Assembly (NCBI GenBank): GCA_019237515.1
Contig: JAFAGX010000179.1
Location: 1-5,143 of the forward strand
Source of the DNA: Acidobacteriaceae bacterium
Lineage (GTDB): Bacteria > Acidobacteriota > Terriglobia > Terriglobales > SbA1
Length of the DNA: 5,143 nt
Direction of reading: 5' to 3'
Shown here: positions 1-5,143 of the stretch, piece by piece
Position numbering within the stretch: the stretch's first letter is position 1
Layout: each line of letters begins with the position of its first letter
Made by a program: the position numbers and the translations under genes
Notes under the pieces: generated by a model
The model's input: the letters and a program-made list of their open reading frames with translations, nothing else
The model's database searches: none
What the model was told of the DNA's origin: nothing

Positions 1-375
1 GGTGTCTTCGGCATCCGAGCCATGGATCGCGTTGTGCTCGATGCTGGTCGCCCACTTCTTGCGGATGGTTCCCTCCTCGGCGTTGGCGGGATTGGTCGCG
101 CCCATCAGTTTGCGCAGATCGGCGATGGCATTCTCTTTCTCCAATGCAAGCGCCACAATCGGGCCGCTCGACATGAAGTCGGTGAGCGACGAGTAGAACG
201 GACGGCTGGCATGCACGGCGTAAAACTGCTCCGCCTGATGCTTGGAGATTTCGAGCATCTTCATGGCAAGAATGCGGAATGAGTTCTTCTCAAATTGTTC
301 GATGATGTCCCCAACAGCGTTCCGGCGTACCGCATCCGGTTTAATAATCGTCAACGTTCTTTCCAAGGTCTTCAT
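1..375 (-). CDS. ndk: Nucleoside diphosphate kinase, C-terminus cut off by window edge
   Basis: Cytosolic enzyme that transfers the gamma phosphate of an NTP to any NDP through a phosphohistidine. The 125 codons in the window are open to base 1; bacterial Ndk is usually about 140 residues, so roughly 15-20 residues are missing. The N-terminus [12 protein letters not shown] carries the nucleotide-contacting K12. Other family residues fall at the usual positions: Y52, F60, R88, T94, R105 and N115. The catalytic histidine is H118 in [14 protein letters not shown] (67-72) matches the conserved FMxSGP turn. The ATG at 373-375 gives the normal N-terminal length. No Shine-Dalgarno sequence lies close to it; the nearest AGGAG is 24 bases upstream, inside a heptad repeat. 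It follows sucD by 38 bases on the same strand and is probably co-transcribed with sucCD. The function is near certain. Confidence 0.96.
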   Translation of the reverse strand, partial: MKTLERTLTIIKPDAVRRNAVGDIIEQFEKNSFRILAMKMLEISKHQAEQFYAVHASRPFYSSLTDFMSSGPIVALALEKENAIADLRKLMGATNPANAEEGTIRKKWATSIEHNAIHGSDAEDT

Positions 376-389
376 AATTGTGGGTTGCT

Positions 390-418
390 TAGCTACTAGC
401 TCCTAGCTACTCGCTACA
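390..418. repeat. Heptanucleotide tandem repeat in the sucD-ndk gap
   Basis: About four units of 7 bases with consensus AGCTACT run from 391 to 418. Units 1 and 3 are identical, unit 2 has C for A at its fifth base, and unit 4 begins with C and ends with A. The sucD stop codon (414-416) lies in the fourth unit. Because 7 is not a multiple of 3 and each junction makes TAG, stop codons occur in all three frames on both strands (for example plus-strand TAG at 390, 397 and 404). The AGCT cores are self-complementary. It may be a short-sequence repeat family, a translational insulator or a chance expansion; the sequence alone does not decide. Confidence 0.6.
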
Positions 419-1292
419 CTTTCACTCCCATTGCTGACACGACCATGTCGCCGATGTCGGCAGGAGATTTCGCGACACGAATGCCGGCGTTTTCCAAAGC
501 TTTGATCTTTTCTGCGGCAGTGCCTTTGCCGCCGGAAATAATCGCCCCGGCGTGGCCCATGCGGCGTCCGGGAGGCGCCGTCTGGCCTGCAATGAATCCG
601 ACCACCGGCTTCTTCATTCGTGCTTTCACATATTCGGCGGCGGTTTCCTCGGCGTTGCCACCGATTTCACCGATCATGACTACGGCCTCGGTTTGTGGAT
701 CTTTGTTAAATAGTTCCAGAGCATCGACAAAATTGGTGCCGATGATGGGGTCGCCGCCAATGCCAAGTGCAGTAGATTGTCCGATATTTCGGGTGGTCAG
801 CTGATATACGGCCTCATAGGTCAGCGTTCCCGAGCGCGAGACGATTCCGATTGGGCCCTCGCGGTGGATGTGACCTGGCATGATGCCGATCTTGCACTTG
901 CCGGGCGCAATAATTCCCGGGCAATTCGGACCGATGAGACGAGCCCTGCGATCTTGCAGAAAGTCCCACGCCCGTACCATGTCTAGCGTAGGGACGCCTT
1001 CGGTGATGCAGACGATGAGTTCGATTTCCGCATCCGCGGCTTCCATGATGGCGTCGGCCGCAAATGGAGGCGGCACCAGAATCATGGAAGCATCAGCTCC
1101 GGTTTTGTCAACCGCTTCCTGCACGGTATTGAAAACCGGAAAACCTTCGTGAGCTGTTCCGCCTTTGCCGGGAGTCACTCCTCCGACGATCTTCGTTCCG
1201 TATTCCGCACAGGCTTTGGCGTGAAACGTACCTTCGCGCCCGGTTAATCCCTGGACGATGACTCGTGTCGATTTATCAATAAGAATGCTCAT
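414..1292 (-). CDS. sucD: Succinyl-CoA synthetase (succinate-CoA ligase), alpha subunit
   Basis: Alpha subunit of the TCA-cycle enzyme that converts succinyl-CoA, NDP and phosphate to succinate, CoA and NTP; it acts in the cytosol as a complex with SucC. The 292 residues match the usual length (about 290). The N-terminal CoA-binding Rossmann domain shows [10 protein letters not shown] (15-24) and PGKGG (41-45). The ligase half shows GPNCPGI (121-127), SRSGTLTYE (152-160), GEIGG (208-212) and the active-site phosphohistidine H247 in GHAGAI, equivalent to H246 of the E. coli enzyme. The start [15 protein letters not shown] is typical of the family. The leader has only GGGCGGGC near the ATG and no good Shine-Dalgarno. 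It begins 39 bases after sucC and is probably translated from the sucC transcript. No frameshift or missing key residue was found. Confidence 0.98.
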   Translation of the reverse strand: MSILIDKSTRVIVQGLTGREGTFHAKACAEYGTKIVGGVTPGKGGTAHEGFPVFNTVQEAVDKTGADASMILVPPPFAADAIMEAADAEIELIVCITEGVPTLDMVRAWDFLQDRRARLIGPNCPGIIAPGKCKIGIMPGHIHREGPIGIVSRSGTLTYEAVYQLTTRNIGQSTALGIGGDPIIGTNFVDALELFNKDPQTEAVVMIGEIGGNAEETAAEYVKARMKKPVVGFIAGQTAPPGRRMGHAGAIISGGKGTAAEKIKALENAGIRVAKSPADIGDMVVSAMGVKV

Positions 1293-1331
1293 GAATGCCC
1301 GCCCAAGTAAATATCGTTTGAAAGCTCTCCA

Positions 1332-2507
1332 TTACGCTGCATGCGCAGCCGCAACCACCTTCTCCGCCGCATCTTTCATGGTTTCTGCGACAATGCAGTT
1401 CAGCCCTGACTCCCGTAGAATCTCGCGTCCGGCCTCCACGTTGGTTCCTTCCAACCGCAGAACGATTGGCAACTGGATGTTGGTTTTTCTTGCCGCCTCC
1501 ACTACTCCGGTTGCCAGCATATCGACTCGCAGAATGCCGCCGAAAATATTGATCAGAACGGCTTTCACGTTTTTGTCACTCAGGAGAATTTCGAAAGCGT
1601 GCGTTACCTGCTCGACATTCGCTCCGCCACCCACATCCAGAAAATTCGCGGGCATTCCGCCCGCATACTTGATGATATCCATGGTCGCCATAGCCAGGCC
1701 TGCGCCATTCACCATGCAACCCACATTGCCATCCAGCTTGATGTAATTCAGGTTGTATTTGGAAGCTTCGACCTCCAACGGATCTTCTTCGGTGATGTCG
1801 CGCAGCCCCTTAATGTCAGGGTGGCGGAAGAGTGCGTTGTCATCGAAATTGATCTTGGCGTCGAGCGCGAACAGGCGGCCGTCGCTGCAACTCACAAAAG
1901 GATTGATCTCGGTCAACGAGGAATCAGTCTCCTGAAACGCACGGTAGAGGCCGGCCATGAATCGCACGGACTCATTGATCTGCTGCGGCTTCAAGCCTAA
2001 TTGGAATGCCAGTTTGCGAGCCTGAAATGGCTCCAATCCCATACCGGGTTCGATGTGCTGCTTCAGAATGGCATCGCGGTTTTCCGCGGCAACCTGTTCG
2101 ATCTCCATGCCCCCTGCAGCCGATGCCATGAATACCGGCTTGGCTTCGCTGCGGTCAATCACGATGCCCAGATAAAGTTCTCTTTCAATCGGTAAAGTTT
2201 CTTCGATCAGTACGCGGCGCACCAGTCGGCCTTCGGGGCCGGTCTGATGAGTCACAAGCGTCATTCCCAGAATCTTGCTGCCGATCTCGACAGCTTCCTC
2301 AATGGATTTGGCGACTTTCACGCCACCGCCTTTGCCACGGCCTCCGGCATGAATTTGCGCTTTGACCACAACTCCGGCGGCACCAGCGTTGAAAAGATTT
2401 GTTGCAGCAGCTTGGATCTGCTCGCGGCTTTCGGCTACTTCGCCGCGTGGAACCGAGACACCATATTTTTTCAGGATCGCTTTCGCCTGATACTCATGAA
2501 TCTTCAT
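1332..2507 (-). CDS. sucC: Succinyl-CoA synthetase (succinate-CoA ligase), beta subunit
   Basis: Beta subunit of succinyl-CoA synthetase, carrying the nucleotide site (ATP-grasp) and the site that meets the SucD histidine loop. The 391 residues agree with the usual 385-400. [16 protein letters not shown] opens the ATP-grasp domain. [14 protein letters not shown] (49-62) is the nucleotide-phosphate loop region. N202 in EINPF and D216 in ALDAKIN match the Mg-binding Asn and Asp of E. coli SucC. The C-terminal ligase domain has [13 protein letters not shown] (260-272), DVGGGA (291-296) and NIFGGI (320-325). Whether it prefers ADP or GDP cannot be read safely from the sequence. The start is supported by AGGGA (2513-2517) five bases before the ATG and by the standard N-terminus. 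It is the first gene of the sucC-sucD-ndk cluster, with a likely promoter at 2577-2605. Confidence 0.98.
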   Translation of the reverse strand: MKIHEYQAKAILKKYGVSVPRGEVAESREQIQAAATNLFNAGAAGVVVKAQIHAGGRGKGGGVKVAKSIEEAVEIGSKILGMTLVTHQTGPEGRLVRRVLIEETLPIERELYLGIVIDRSEAKPVFMASAAGGMEIEQVAAENRDAILKQHIEPGMGLEPFQARKLAFQLGLKPQQINESVRFMAGLYRAFQETDSSLTEINPFVSCSDGRLFALDAKINFDDNALFRHPDIKGLRDITEEDPLEVEASKYNLNYIKLDGNVGCMVNGAGLAMATMDIIKYAGGMPANFLDVGGGANVEQVTHAFEILLSDKNVKAVLINIFGGILRVDMLATGVVEAARKTNIQLPIVLRLEGTNVEAGREILRESGLNCIVAETMKDAAEKVVAAAHAA

Positions 2508-2512
2508 ATAAA

Positions 2513-2517
2513 TCCCT
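2513..2517 (-). promoter_or_regulatory. Shine-Dalgarno sequence of sucC
   Basis: AGGGA on the minus strand, followed by five bases (TTTAT) and the sucC ATG. It is the only recognisable ribosome site among the starts in this window and supports the annotated SucC start. Confidence 0.6.
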
Positions 2518-2576
2518 GGTTTAAATTACAGGCAGGACTTTGCTTGCAGCGTACTTTCATGGGCGGCAAACATTTG

Positions 2577-2605
2577 ATTTTATAGAAGCGATGAGGATTG
2601 GGCAA
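2577..2605 (-). promoter_or_regulatory. Candidate sigma-70-type promoter for sucC-sucD-ndk
   Basis: Read on the minus strand, TTGCCC (2600-2605, four of six matches to TTGACA) is followed by a 17-base spacer and TAAAAT (2577-2582, five of six matches to TATAAT). Transcription would start near 2570, giving a leader of about 63 bases before the sucC ATG. The position, spacing and locally AT-rich sequence fit a housekeeping promoter, but no start site has been measured. An overlapping TATAAA register two bases upstream would have a 15-base spacer and is less likely. Confidence 0.45.
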
Positions 2606-2614
2606 ACATAGAAC

Positions 2615-2632
2615 ATCACATGAGTTCGTGAT
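2615..2632. promoter_or_regulatory. Short inverted repeat in the divergent promoter region
   Basis: ATCAC (2615-2619) and GTGAT (2628-2632) form perfect 5-base arms around an 8-base centre. A competing repeat, GAAC (2611-2614) with GTTC (2624-2627), overlaps it. It lies just upstream of the candidate sucC promoter and could be an operator shared by the divergent genes. Arms this short arise often by chance, so this is only a candidate. Confidence 0.15.
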
Positions 2633-2642
2633 TCGTATCGAC

Positions 2643-2652
2643 ACGGTACCGT
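2643..2652. promoter_or_regulatory. 10-base perfect palindrome upstream of trpD
   Basis: ACGGTACCGT is a perfect palindrome centred about 51 bases before the trpD start codon. It could be a dimeric repressor site or a chance palindrome. No trpD promoter with good -35 and -10 boxes is visible nearby, so it cannot be placed relative to RNA polymerase. Confidence 0.18.
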
Positions 2653-2698
2653 TTTGAATCGGATGCAGAACCGGTCAGTGCTACGCTTATAGCTTTCC

Positions 2699-3751
2699 AT
2701 GATCACTGAGGCGCTCCATCGCATTGCGGACCACCGCCAGTCGCTCTCGCGCGAAGACGCGCGCAGTGTAATGTCGGAAATTCTTTCGGGACAGTGCACG
2801 GATGCGCAGATTGCAGCGCTTCTGGTTGCACTGCACATGAAAGGCGAAACGGTCGAGGAGATCGTTGGTTTCGCGGAAGCGATTCGCAATGCCGCAACTC
2901 CGCTCCGCATTCACCAGAATTCCACAGTCGATGTGAGCGGCACAGAACGTGACGCCCTCGTCGACACCTGCGGAACCGGCGGTGACACCAGCGGAACATT
3001 CAACATCTCGACGGCCACTGCACTTGTGGTCGCTGGTGCGGGCGTTCGTGTTGCGAAGCATGGCAATAGGAGCGTGACTTCGAAATGCGGCTCAGCGGAC
3101 GTGATGGAGGCACTCGGCGTGAATATTAATCTTCCTCCTGCGCGGGTGGCTGCTTGCCTGGAAGAAGTAGGCATGGCGTTTTTGTTTGCCCCGCTCATGC
3201 ACTCAGCCATGAAGTTTGTGCAACCGGCCCGGCGCGAACTGCGACTTCGGACGGTGTTCAACTTGCTGGGGCCGCTGGCGAATCCGGCGAACGCGTCCGC
3301 CCAAGTGGTCGGAGTTTATTCAGCAGATCTGGTCGAGAAACTTGCCGAAGCTCTAAGCATGTTGGGTGTGCGTCGGGCGATGGTGGTGCACGGATCGGAT
3401 GGGTTGGATGAGATTACGATCACCGGCACTACGCGGATAGCCGAAGTCCGTGACGGAAGCGTGCGCAGTTACGAGGTAAATCCTGAGGAGTTCGGAATGA
3501 CTCGCGCCTCGCTTTCGGAGTTAGCAGGCGGCGATGCCGCGGAGAACGCTGGTATCATCCGGGAAGTCATTGGCGGGAGAAAATCGCCGCGCCGGGATGT
3601 GGTGTTGCTGAATGCAGCGGCAGCATTGGTTGTGGCTGCCCGCGCTCATCATCTCGGAGATGCAGTGCCGTTGGCGGCCAAAGCAATTGACTCGGGGGCA
3701 GCCGCCACGAAACTGGCCGCGTTGGTGCGATTCACCACCTCGCATGAATAG
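2699..3751 (+). CDS. trpD: Anthranilate phosphoribosyltransferase
   Basis: Cytosolic enzyme of tryptophan synthesis that joins anthranilate to PRPP, giving phosphoribosylanthranilate and pyrophosphate. The 350 residues match the usual 330-350 of stand-alone TrpD, with no fused glutamine amidotransferase. The N-terminal helical domain (about 1-75) has the family segment [18 protein letters not shown]. The PRPP-binding loop is CGTGGD (91-96), followed by FNISTA (101-106), KHGNRSV (120-126) and [10 protein letters not shown] (131-140). RREL (178-181) and [13 protein letters not shown] (184-196) carry the anthranilate-site arginine region, and DGLDE (234-238) holds the acidic Mg-binding pair. The start is fixed by an in-frame TAG at 2690-2692 directly upstream; the next Met is residue 25, inside the N-terminal domain. 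There is no Shine-Dalgarno before the ATG. No trp gene follows it: the next gene is convergent. Confidence 0.97.
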   Translation: MITEALHRIADHRQSLSREDARSVMSEILSGQCTDAQIAALLVALHMKGETVEEIVGFAEAIRNAATPLRIHQNSTVDVSGTERDALVDTCGTGGDTSGTFNISTATALVVAGAGVRVAKHGNRSVTSKCGSADVMEALGVNINLPPARVAACLEEVGMAFLFAPLMHSAMKFVQPARRELRLRTVFNLLGPLANPANASAQVVGVYSADLVEKLAEALSMLGVRRAMVVHGSDGLDEITITGTTRIAEVRDGSVRSYEVNPEEFGMTRASLSELAGGDAAENAGIIREVIGGRKSPRRDVVLLNAAAALVVAARAHHLGDAVPLAAKAIDSGAAATKLAALVRFTTSHE

Positions 3752-3774
3752 CCGTACCTGAATAGCTCCCAGTC

Positions 3775-3838
3775 TTGTCATTCTGAGCGGAGCACGGGGA
3801 TTCGCTGGCGACTGCCACTGCGTAGTCGAAGAATCCCT
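3775..3838. repeat. Nested-hairpin intergenic repeat-like element
   Basis: This lies between the convergent trpD and dinB-like genes. It begins with TTGTCATTCTGAGCGGAGCA and contains two nested inverted repeats. The outer arms are GGGATTC (3797-3803) with GAATCCC (3831-3837), seven perfect pairs. The inner arms are CGACTGC (3809-3815) with GTAGTCG (3822-3828), seven pairs including one G-U, around a 6-base loop. From memory, a GTCATTCTGAGCG...GAAGAATCCC pattern recurs between genes in Acidobacteriota and some other bacteria, which would make this a REP-like element; I cannot check copy number here. No T-run follows the stem on either strand, so it is not a classical intrinsic terminator, although it could still stabilise 3' ends of both transcripts. 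Confidence 0.55.
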
Positions 3839-3877
3839 TCGTCTACCACCCTTGCGGACGAATAAGGGACTTTGCCT

Positions 3878-4360
3878 CTATTTGCCGGGTGCTTCTTTTT
3901 TCAGCCGTTCGATTTGTGCCAGATGGTTCGGCCCGTGCCCCGAGAGCATGCCCACATACTCTGCGACCGTGACCGGACGGTTGCGCTCTGGGTGATGAGC
4001 GAATTTCTCCAGATCGCCAGGCTTGAGTCTCCGCAAGAGTTGCAGAGTCGCATGGCGATTCAAGCCATAGAGTGCAACTAACTCCGCCGGCGATGACTCC
4101 ATGTATCCAAGATTTTTCGCCCAGGCATCCTGATCAATTGGCGCGATAGCTGGATTCTTGTCCGCAAGCATCTGTCGCAGGCGGTAGGCATAAAGAATTT
4201 CCATATCGGCAAGATGGCCGAGGATTTCCAGGATGCACCACTTCTCTGGGGATGGCTTGTAGCGAAGGGTTTTATCCGGCAAGCCAGAGACGGCGGCCGC
4301 GATCTGCTTCGGACTCTTCTCGGCTTCTTCGATATGCTTTTTCAGTTCGGCTTCAGTCAT
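3878..4360 (-). CDS. DinB/YfiT-like putative metalloenzyme (DinB_2 type)
   Basis: A 160-residue, mostly helical protein of the DinB/YfiT four-helix-bundle superfamily. This is not the DNA polymerase IV that is also called DinB. Family signs are WCILEILGHLADME (41-54) and the C-terminal TVAEYVGMLSGHGPNHLAQIERL (131-153). The expected metal-binding histidine triad is present: H49, H142 and H146 (HxxxH). Some relatives are thiol-dependent S-transferases using bacillithiol or mycothiol; the substrate here is unknown. There is no signal peptide or membrane segment. The ATG at 4358-4360 is preferred. A GTG at 4409-4411 would add 17 residues (LKLQITQSQIP-like) encoded by an AT-rich repeat block and not part of the fold. 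No Shine-Dalgarno precedes either start. It lies 69 bases downstream of the beta-CASP gene on the same strand, so co-transcription is possible. Confidence 0.85.
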   Translation of the reverse strand: MTEAELKKHIEEAEKSPKQIAAAVSGLPDKTLRYKPSPEKWCILEILGHLADMEILYAYRLRQMLADKNPAIAPIDQDAWAKNLGYMESSPAELVALYGLNRHATLQLLRRLKPGDLEKFAHHPERNRPVTVAEYVGMLSGHGPNHLAQIERLKKEAPGK

Positions 4361-4362
4361 GG

Positions 4363-4402
4363 GAATTTGTGATTGAGTAATTTGTAATTTCAAATTTGAA
4401 AA
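4363..4402. repeat. AT-rich block with direct repeats and a 14-base palindrome
   Basis: A low-GC stretch in otherwise GC-rich DNA, lying just before the DinB-like start. AATTTGT occurs at 4364-4370 and 4379-4385, and TTTCAAATTTGAAA (4388-4401) is a perfect 14-base palindrome. Similar AATTTGT/AATTTC strings are, from memory, frequent between genes in some Acidobacteriota. It could act as an AT-rich promoter or protein-binding element for the DinB-like gene, or be a dispersed simple repeat. No well-spaced -35/-10 pair was established. Confidence 0.45.
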
Positions 4403-4429
4403 GACGCACACCCGCGAGCCGTCGCAGAT

Positions 4430-5143
4430 TCATGCAATCGGTACTTTCTGCATGTATTGCGCGACCTGCACGTTCCATCCTAGTTGCTTGGTCATGTCGT
4501 CGCGCAATTGCGAGGAAGCGTCTGGATCGCCATGCACCAGATAGGTGGTTTTCGGTTTGTTGGTGAAGGTATGCAGCCACTGCAACAATTCCGGTGTGTC
4601 GGCATGATCGCTGAACTGTTCGAAAGCTGCGATGTGGGCGTGAATGGGCACGATCTCGCCAAAGATCTTCACCTCGGGAGCGCCGCTTTTGATGGTAAAG
4701 CCGCGCGTGCCGGGCGCCTGAAAACCGATGAAGATGACCGTGTTGTTCGGGTCGGGCAGCCGCTGCGCCAAATGATGCAGAATGCGGCCGCCGGTCACCA
4801 TGCCACTGGAGGAGACGATGATGCAGGGATCCCGGGACTCGTTGATCCTCTTCGATTGCTCTGGAGTCAGGGCGAACTGAAATCCTGGCCATTGCAGGGG
4901 CGAGCCGTATCGCGAAACGAGCCTCCGGCTTTCATCGCTGTACTCATCGGAATGCTTGATGAAAATTTCTACCGCCTGAATCGCCATCGGACTGTCGCAG
5001 TACACGGGAATTTGCGGAATCTGCCCGGAGTCCATCAATTCCTTCAGGATAAAAACAAACTTCTGCGTGCGTTCGACCGCAAATGCGGGAACGATCACGC
5101 TGCCGCCGCGCTCAGCGGTTTCTCGAATGAGAGCGGCGAGCGC
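4430..5143 (-). CDS. Beta-CASP metallo-beta-lactamase fold RNase-like protein, C-terminal part only
   Basis: The frame is open to the right edge, so the N-terminus is missing; 237 residues are visible. It belongs to the CPSF73/YSH1-like group (COG1236), predicted metal-dependent RNA endo- or exonucleases. Visible are the end of the beta-CASP domain, GGSVIVPAFAVERTQ (13-27) and YCDSPMA (48-54); the SSSGMVTGGR loop (111-120); GFQAPGT (140-146); and the RNA-specificity RMMBL tail with SDHAD (H180, beta-CASP motif B) and LVHGDPDA (H204, motif C). The zinc-binding HxHxDH motif of the lactamase domain would lie upstream, outside the window. A full protein of this family is about 450-470 residues, so roughly half is seen. 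The GTG at 5098 is an internal valine codon, not the start. No catalytic residue in the visible part is missing. The exact RNA substrate is unknown. Confidence 0.93.
   Translation of the reverse strand, partial: ALAALIRETAERGGSVIVPAFAVERTQKFVFILKELMDSGQIPQIPVYCDSPMAIQAVEIFIKHSDEYSDESRRLVSRYGSPLQWPGFQFALTPEQSKRINESRDPCIIVSSSGMVTGGRILHHLAQRLPDPNNTVIFIGFQAPGTRGFTIKSGAPEVKIFGEIVPIHAHIAAFEQFSDHADTPELLQWLHTFTNKPKTTYLVHGDPDASSQLRDDMTKQLGWNVQVAQYMQKVPIA

Noticed and set aside
445..2585. Several open frames of 60-160 codons on the plus strand opposite sucD and sucC
   Set aside because: They lie wholly or mostly antisense to two strongly conserved genes, have no recognisable domains or ribosome sites, and are expected from GC-rich codon bias.
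2557..3261. Minus-strand open frames of 98-124 codons opposite the start and middle of trpD
   Set aside because: They are shadows of trpD; their Cys/Arg/Ser-rich translations resemble no protein family and their starts lack ribosome sites.
3797..3838. Intrinsic terminator for trpD or the DinB-like gene
   Set aside because: The stem is real but no T-run follows it on either strand, and the large internal bulge weakens it as a Rho-independent terminator.
3878..4360. DNA polymerase IV (also named DinB)
   Set aside because: The protein is only 160 residues, lacks polymerase motifs, and has the H49/H142/H146 arrangement of the YfiT/DinB helical-bundle superfamily.
4353..4892. 179-codon minus-strand frame overlapping the beta-CASP gene
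   Set aside because: It overlaps the motif-bearing frame (SDHAD, LVHGD) in another register, and its translation is low-complexity Arg/His-rich with no domain.
5096..5098. GTG at 5098 as the start of the beta-CASP protein
   Set aside because: The frame stays open to the window edge and the preceding residues (RETAERGGS) match the family just before VIVPAFAVERTQ, so this is an internal codon.
1..5143. CRISPR array, tRNA or rRNA gene, insertion sequence, toxin-antitoxin or phage genes
   Set aside because: No regularly spaced repeats, cloverleaf, terminal inverted repeats with a transposase, or matching proteins were seen on either strand.

Overview
The window reads as ordinary chromosomal DNA from a moderately GC-rich free-living bacterium. 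Protein style and intergenic repeats (a GTCATTCTGAGCG-type hairpin element, an AGCTACT heptad repeat, an AATTTGT-rich block) suggest Acidobacteriota, perhaps the Terriglobia/Koribacter side. That assignment rests on remembered similarity, not on a marker gene, and is tentative.

Layout: on the minus strand, a TCA-cycle and nucleotide cluster occupies 1-2507 and is transcribed from right to left as sucC (1332-2507), sucD (414-1292) and ndk (375 to beyond base 1, last part missing). A divergent control region (2508-2698) separates it from trpD on the plus strand (2699-3751). trpD converges on two minus-strand genes: a small DinB/YfiT-like protein (3878-4360) and, upstream of it, the C-terminal part of a beta-CASP metallo-beta-lactamase RNA nuclease-like protein (4430 to beyond 5143). 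The gap between the convergent genes (3752-3877) holds a nested hairpin. All gaps between genes are under 200 bases, and coding density is about 90%.

How the genes work together: SucC and SucD form succinyl-CoA synthetase, which converts succinyl-CoA to succinate with substrate-level phosphorylation. Ndk moves the terminal phosphate between nucleoside diphosphates, so it is a natural partner for equilibrating the NTP made by that step. trpD is the second enzyme of tryptophan synthesis and is not next to other trp genes here on its downstream side. The DinB-like and beta-CASP genes have no visible link to the others.

I see no mobile element, CRISPR array, RNA gene or defence system. No exciting undescribed system is evident. 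What deserves a second look is the set of three different repeat-like elements, each in its own intergenic gap.
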